Origin: Moheibacter sediminis
GTDB lineage: Bacteria; Bacteroidota; Bacteroidia; Flavobacteriales; Weeksellaceae
DNA: 64,000 nt
NCBI RefSeq assembly: GCF_900176425.1
Contig: NZ_FWXS01000011.1
Location: 1 to 64,000 of the forward strand
Reading direction: 5' to 3'
Part shown: positions 61,503 to 64,000 of the stretch, piece after piece
Numbering within the stretch: position 1 is the stretch's first letter
Layout: each line of letters begins with the position of its first letter
Notes under the pieces: model-generated
The model's database searches: none
Told to the model about the DNA's origin: nothing
What the model saw: only the letters and a program-made list of their open reading frames with translations
Made by a program: the position numbers and the translations under genes

Positions 61503-62399
61503 ATGAAAAAATGGATTGCAGCGGCGCGGTTACGCACTTTGCCTTTGTCGATAAGCGGAATTATTTTAGGCTCTTTACTTGCTTTGTCTGAGGGATATGG
61601 AAATTGGTTAATTTTCGGATTGGCATTTCTGACAACATTATTTTTACAGATTTTGTCCAATTATGCAAATGATTACGGCGACGGTATAAAGGGAACAGAC
61701 GCAGAAAGAATCGGCGAAAAGCGTGCAGTAGCATCAGGAGAAATTTCTGCGAAACAAATGAAAAACGCAGTGATTTTGTTCAGCATATTGTCTGCTGTGA
61801 CAGCAAGTCTTCTGGTTTGGATTTCATTTGGAGCAGAAAATCTGAAATGGATTTTGTTGTTTTTATTTCTGACAGTAGCCTGTGTTTGGGCGGCAATCAA
61901 ATATACAGTCGGGAAAAACGCGTATGGTTACGCCGGTATGGGCGACGTCTTTGTTTTCCTTTTTTTTGGAATTGTTTCTGTTTGGGGAAGTTATACATTG
62001 TACCAACATGAACATTTCAACGGATTGATATTCCTACCGGCTGCAGCGATTGGATTGATGAGTACAGCAGTTTTGAACTTGAACAATATGCGTGACATTG
62101 AAACCGATAAAAAAGCCGGAAAAATCACTTTACCCATTCGAATGGGTTTTGAAAATGCTAAGAAGTACCAAGCATTTCTAATCATTTTTCCATTCATATT
62201 GACGATGGCTTACCGTGCTTTGTCTGACAAAATGGAAATTTATCATTTTAGTTATATGTTGTTATTAATCCCTGCAATAATGATTTTGAAAATGATGTTT
62301 GCAACCACGGAACCGCGAAATCTTGACAAAGAATTAAAGAAAGTTGCTTTGCTGACGTTGGCTTTTTCTTTAATTTTAGGAGTTAGTTTTAATTTTTAA
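61503..62399 (+). CDS. menA: 1,4-dihydroxy-2-naphthoate polyprenyltransferase
   Basis: A 298-residue UbiA-type polytopic enzyme that attaches the isoprenoid tail in menaquinone synthesis. WIAAARLRTLPLSISG starts the protein; the first Asp-rich motif is NDYGDGIKGTD, the second NNMRDIETDKKAGK. About eight or nine membrane segments follow. The ATG at 61503 is chosen over a TTG 19 codons upstream, which would lie before the -7 element. The UPF0173 gene follows 11 nt later. Confidence 0.93.
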   Translation: MKKWIAAARLRTLPLSISGIILGSLLALSEGYGNWLIFGLAFLTTLFLQILSNYANDYGDGIKGTDAERIGEKRAVASGEISAKQMKNAVILFSILSAVTASLLVWISFGAENLKWILLFLFLTVACVWAAIKYTVGKNAYGYAGMGDVFVFLFFGIVSVWGSYTLYQHEHFNGLIFLPAAAIGLMSTAVLNLNNMRDIETDKKAGKITLPIRMGFENAKKYQAFLIIFPFILTMAYRALSDKMEIYHFSYMLLLIPAIMILKMMFATTEPRNLDKELKKVALLTLAFSLILGVSFNF

Positions 62400-62410
62400 A
62401 ATAGGAAAAA

Positions 62411-63091
62411 ATGAAAATCACATATTTAGGACACGCAAGTTTAGACATAGAAATCAACGGAAAGCACATAATTATTGATCCATTTATTACAGCAAATGAT
62501 TTGGCTAAAGACATCAAAATTGATGAATTAAAAGCAGATTTCATTCTTTTGACACATGCGCACCAAGACCATATTTTGGATGTAGACGCGATTGCAAAGC
62601 GTACCAATGCAACGATTATTTGCAACGCGGAAATGTCTTATCACTACAATTCCAAAGGATTTCAAGCTGTGGGAATGAACACTGGCGGAAAATATGAATC
62701 TGATGGAATTAAATTTAAATCTACAATTGCATTTCACTCCAGTTCTTTTCCTGACGGAAGTTATGGCGGAAATCCTAATGGTTATATTTTGGAAGCGAAC
62801 GGAAAAAGAATTTACATCGCGGGTGATACTTCACTGACACAGGAAATGAAATTGATTCCTGAAACTATTGGAAAATTGAATTTGGTAATTTTACCGATTG
62901 GCGACCATTTCACAATGGGAATTGAAGATGCGGTTTTTGCTTCTGATTTTGTGCAGTGTGACAAAGTTTTGGGTTATCATTTCGACACATTTCCTCCGAT
63001 AAAAATTAACCATAATGAAGCTAAAGATCATTTCTCTCAAAATGGAAAAGAATTGATTTTGTTGGAAATCGGGAAAAGTCTGGATGTTTAA
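62411..63091 (+). CDS. UPF0173-type metallo-beta-lactamase-fold hydrolase
   Basis: A 226-residue MBL-fold protein. The metal motif HAHQDH (49-54) is complete, with further ligands in AFHSS, GDTS and the C-terminal GYHFDTFP. The family hydrolyses unknown substrates. It starts 11 nt after menA, so the two are probably co-transcribed. Confidence 0.88.
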   Translation: MKITYLGHASLDIEINGKHIIIDPFITANDLAKDIKIDELKADFILLTHAHQDHILDVDAIAKRTNATIICNAEMSYHYNSKGFQAVGMNTGGKYESDGIKFKSTIAFHSSSFPDGSYGGNPNGYILEANGKRIYIAGDTSLTQEMKLIPETIGKLNLVILPIGDHFTMGIEDAVFASDFVQCDKVLGYHFDTFPPIKINHNEAKDHFSQNGKELILLEIGKSLDV

Positions 63092-63153
63092 ATTTATAAA
63101 AAATATATAGAAGTATTTAAGGTCTAATTTGAAATTGGCTTTCAATACTTTTT

Positions 63154-63543
63154 TTATTGTATTAATTTTCCGGGATTTTCGCGGTGGAAATTAATTTTCA
63201 TCATAAACATTTCTGCCATTTTCACAGAACGCATTCTGAGTTCTTCTGCTTTTTCACCTTCAAAATAAGTATCAATAGTTTCATGGAATAATTCGAGCCA
63301 GCGGTCGAAATGGTGTTTTTCTACCGGCAATTGCAGGTGCTTTGGAAAAGGCGCGCCTTTGTAGGTGTATTCATGCAAAAGAATGGTCTGCCAAAAGCTG
63401 TACATTTTTTCCAAGTGTTCATTCCAGTTATCTTTAATTACATCATCGAAAATATATCCTATCAATTTGTCTCCTCTTACTTTTCCGTAAAAATCATCTA
63501 CGAGAAGTTTTATGTTTTCTAATGTTGCTATCTCTGTCTTCAT
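63154..63543 (-). CDS. Group III truncated haemoglobin
   Basis: A 129-residue globin with the group III pattern: VDDFYGKVRGDKLIGYIF at the N-terminus, the WQTILLHEYTYKGAPFPKHLQLP segment and the HHFDRWLELF helix, whose H78 (or H77) is the probable proximal haem ligand. The physiological role of group III globins is open; oxygen or nitric-oxide handling is possible. It is monocistronic. Confidence 0.87.
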   Translation of the reverse strand: MKTEIATLENIKLLVDDFYGKVRGDKLIGYIFDDVIKDNWNEHLEKMYSFWQTILLHEYTYKGAPFPKHLQLPVEKHHFDRWLELFHETIDTYFEGEKAEELRMRSVKMAEMFMMKINFHRENPGKLIQ

Positions 63544-63632
63544 TTTTAAAAAATTTGTTTACTTACAATTATAGGTCGAATTTGATTTATTTAAGAACAT
63601 TTTGATAGGCTAAATTTCTGCAAATTAATTCA

Positions 63633-63665
63633 ATAAAAAAATGACCCGAATCATCTTCGGGCCAT
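63633..63665 (-). terminator. Terminator of the T9SS cargo gene
   Basis: Stem ATGACCCGAA (63641-63650) / TTCGGGCCAT (63656-63665), with one G-U pair on the minus-strand RNA, followed there by a run of seven U (63634-63640). Confidence 0.75.
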
Positions 63666-63700
63666 TCTCTATTATAAAAAGTTATTTATTTAAACTTAAA

Positions 63701-64000
63701 TTACTTTTTGATCACTTTGAAAGTTTCCACTTGTCCACCATCAAGTACAGCTCTGAATACATAAACTCCAGGAGCAAGTGAGCTAGTGCTTACTTTTCCG
63801 TTTGTTACGTTTAATTTCTGAGTTGATACTTGCTGACCTGCCAAGTTGTAAACAGATACTGACTGAACTACTTTATCAGAAGTAATGTTCAATTCATCTT
63901 TTACAGGGTTTGGATAGTAAGCAAAGTTATAAGGTGTCATATCTGATACTCCTAAATATTCACAATGCAATTTGAATACAGCGTCTGAACCATCAGCATC
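63701..64000 (-). CDS. C-terminus of a T9SS-exported protein (partial, runs off the window)
   Basis: The 3' end of a gene whose start lies beyond 64000; the frame is open to the edge. The last about 75 residues form a type A Por sorting domain: YPNPVKDELNI, then SVYNLAGQQVS, LAPGVYVFRAVLDGGQVETFKVIKK. This signal sends a protein through the type IX secretion system to the cell surface or outside. The few residues before it (DADGSDAVFKLHCEYLG) do not identify the passenger. Confidence 0.9.
   Translation of the reverse strand, partial: DADGSDAVFKLHCEYLGVSDMTPYNFAYYPNPVKDELNITSDKVVQSVSVYNLAGQQVSTQKLNVTNGKVSTSSLAPGVYVFRAVLDGGQVETFKVIKK

Overview
The window reads as a chromosomal segment of an A+T-rich member of the Bacteroidota, most likely a flavobacterium (order Flavobacteriales). 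The signs are a Por-type (T9SS) sorting domain at the right edge, a GldI homologue, a PID-CTERM small protein, a PUR/DUF3276 protein, Bacteroidota-length NusB and MraY, promoter elements of the TAnnTTTG type, and almost no Shine-Dalgarno sequences. The genus cannot be fixed from the sequence. I see no tRNA or rRNA gene, CRISPR array, prophage, integrase cassette or insertion sequence.

Layout: 0.3-10 kb carries a small membrane protein, an M1 metallopeptidase, a MazG-like protein, Mpl, an acyltransferase, a Nudix hydrolase, a CPxCG protein, a 3-oxoacid CoA-transferase whose two subunit genes are separated by an unrelated lipoprotein gene, an O-methyltransferase and an NlpC/P60 hydrolase. 10-16 kb is the elongasome operon mreB-mreC-mreD-mrdA-rodA, followed by an aspartyl protease-PDZ gene. 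17.4-20.3 kb is a tight dCMP deaminase-CtpA-XerD operon. 20.4-24.9 kb holds an S9 peptidase, a TPR-like lipoprotein, a Crp/Fnr regulator and a BAAT-type hydrolase.

25-40.3 kb, on the minus strand, is a nearly complete dcw cluster in canonical order: mraZ, rsmH, ftsL, ftsI, murE, mraY, murD, ftsW, murG, murC, ftsQ, ftsA, ftsZ. murF and ddl are absent. Upstream of mraZ is a clear array of 10-bp-spaced TGGnA boxes, a probable MraZ operator. With Mpl and the mre-mrd operon the window therefore holds most of the peptidoglycan precursor, elongation and division machinery.

40.5-47 kb carries an alpha/beta hydrolase-EngB pair, Ppa, AroQ, SurE, a tail-specific protease and a lone DppC/OppC-type permease. 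47.1-47.6 kb is a gene-poor scar with palindromes and a decayed gene end. 47.6-53.2 kb (minus strand) holds a lipoprotein, an RprXY-like two-component system, CoaE, YajC, a DUF1573 lipoprotein and NusB. 53.2-64 kb holds an ABC exporter, the PUR-domain protein, a CdsZ-like coiled-coil protein without its zinc-ribbon cysteines, Nif3, a thioredoxin-like lipoprotein, a cyclophilin-FKBP fusion with GldI and NrnA, MenA, a UPF0173 hydrolase, a group III truncated haemoglobin and the C-terminus of a T9SS-exported protein.

Most of the window is conserved core genome. The items I consider most worth a second look are the MraZ box array, the recurring start codons placed exactly 5 nt after a TAnnTTTG element (possible leaderless mRNAs), the A+T-rich lipoprotein genes interrupting conserved neighbourhoods (one splits the CoA-transferase operon), and the 47 kb scar.
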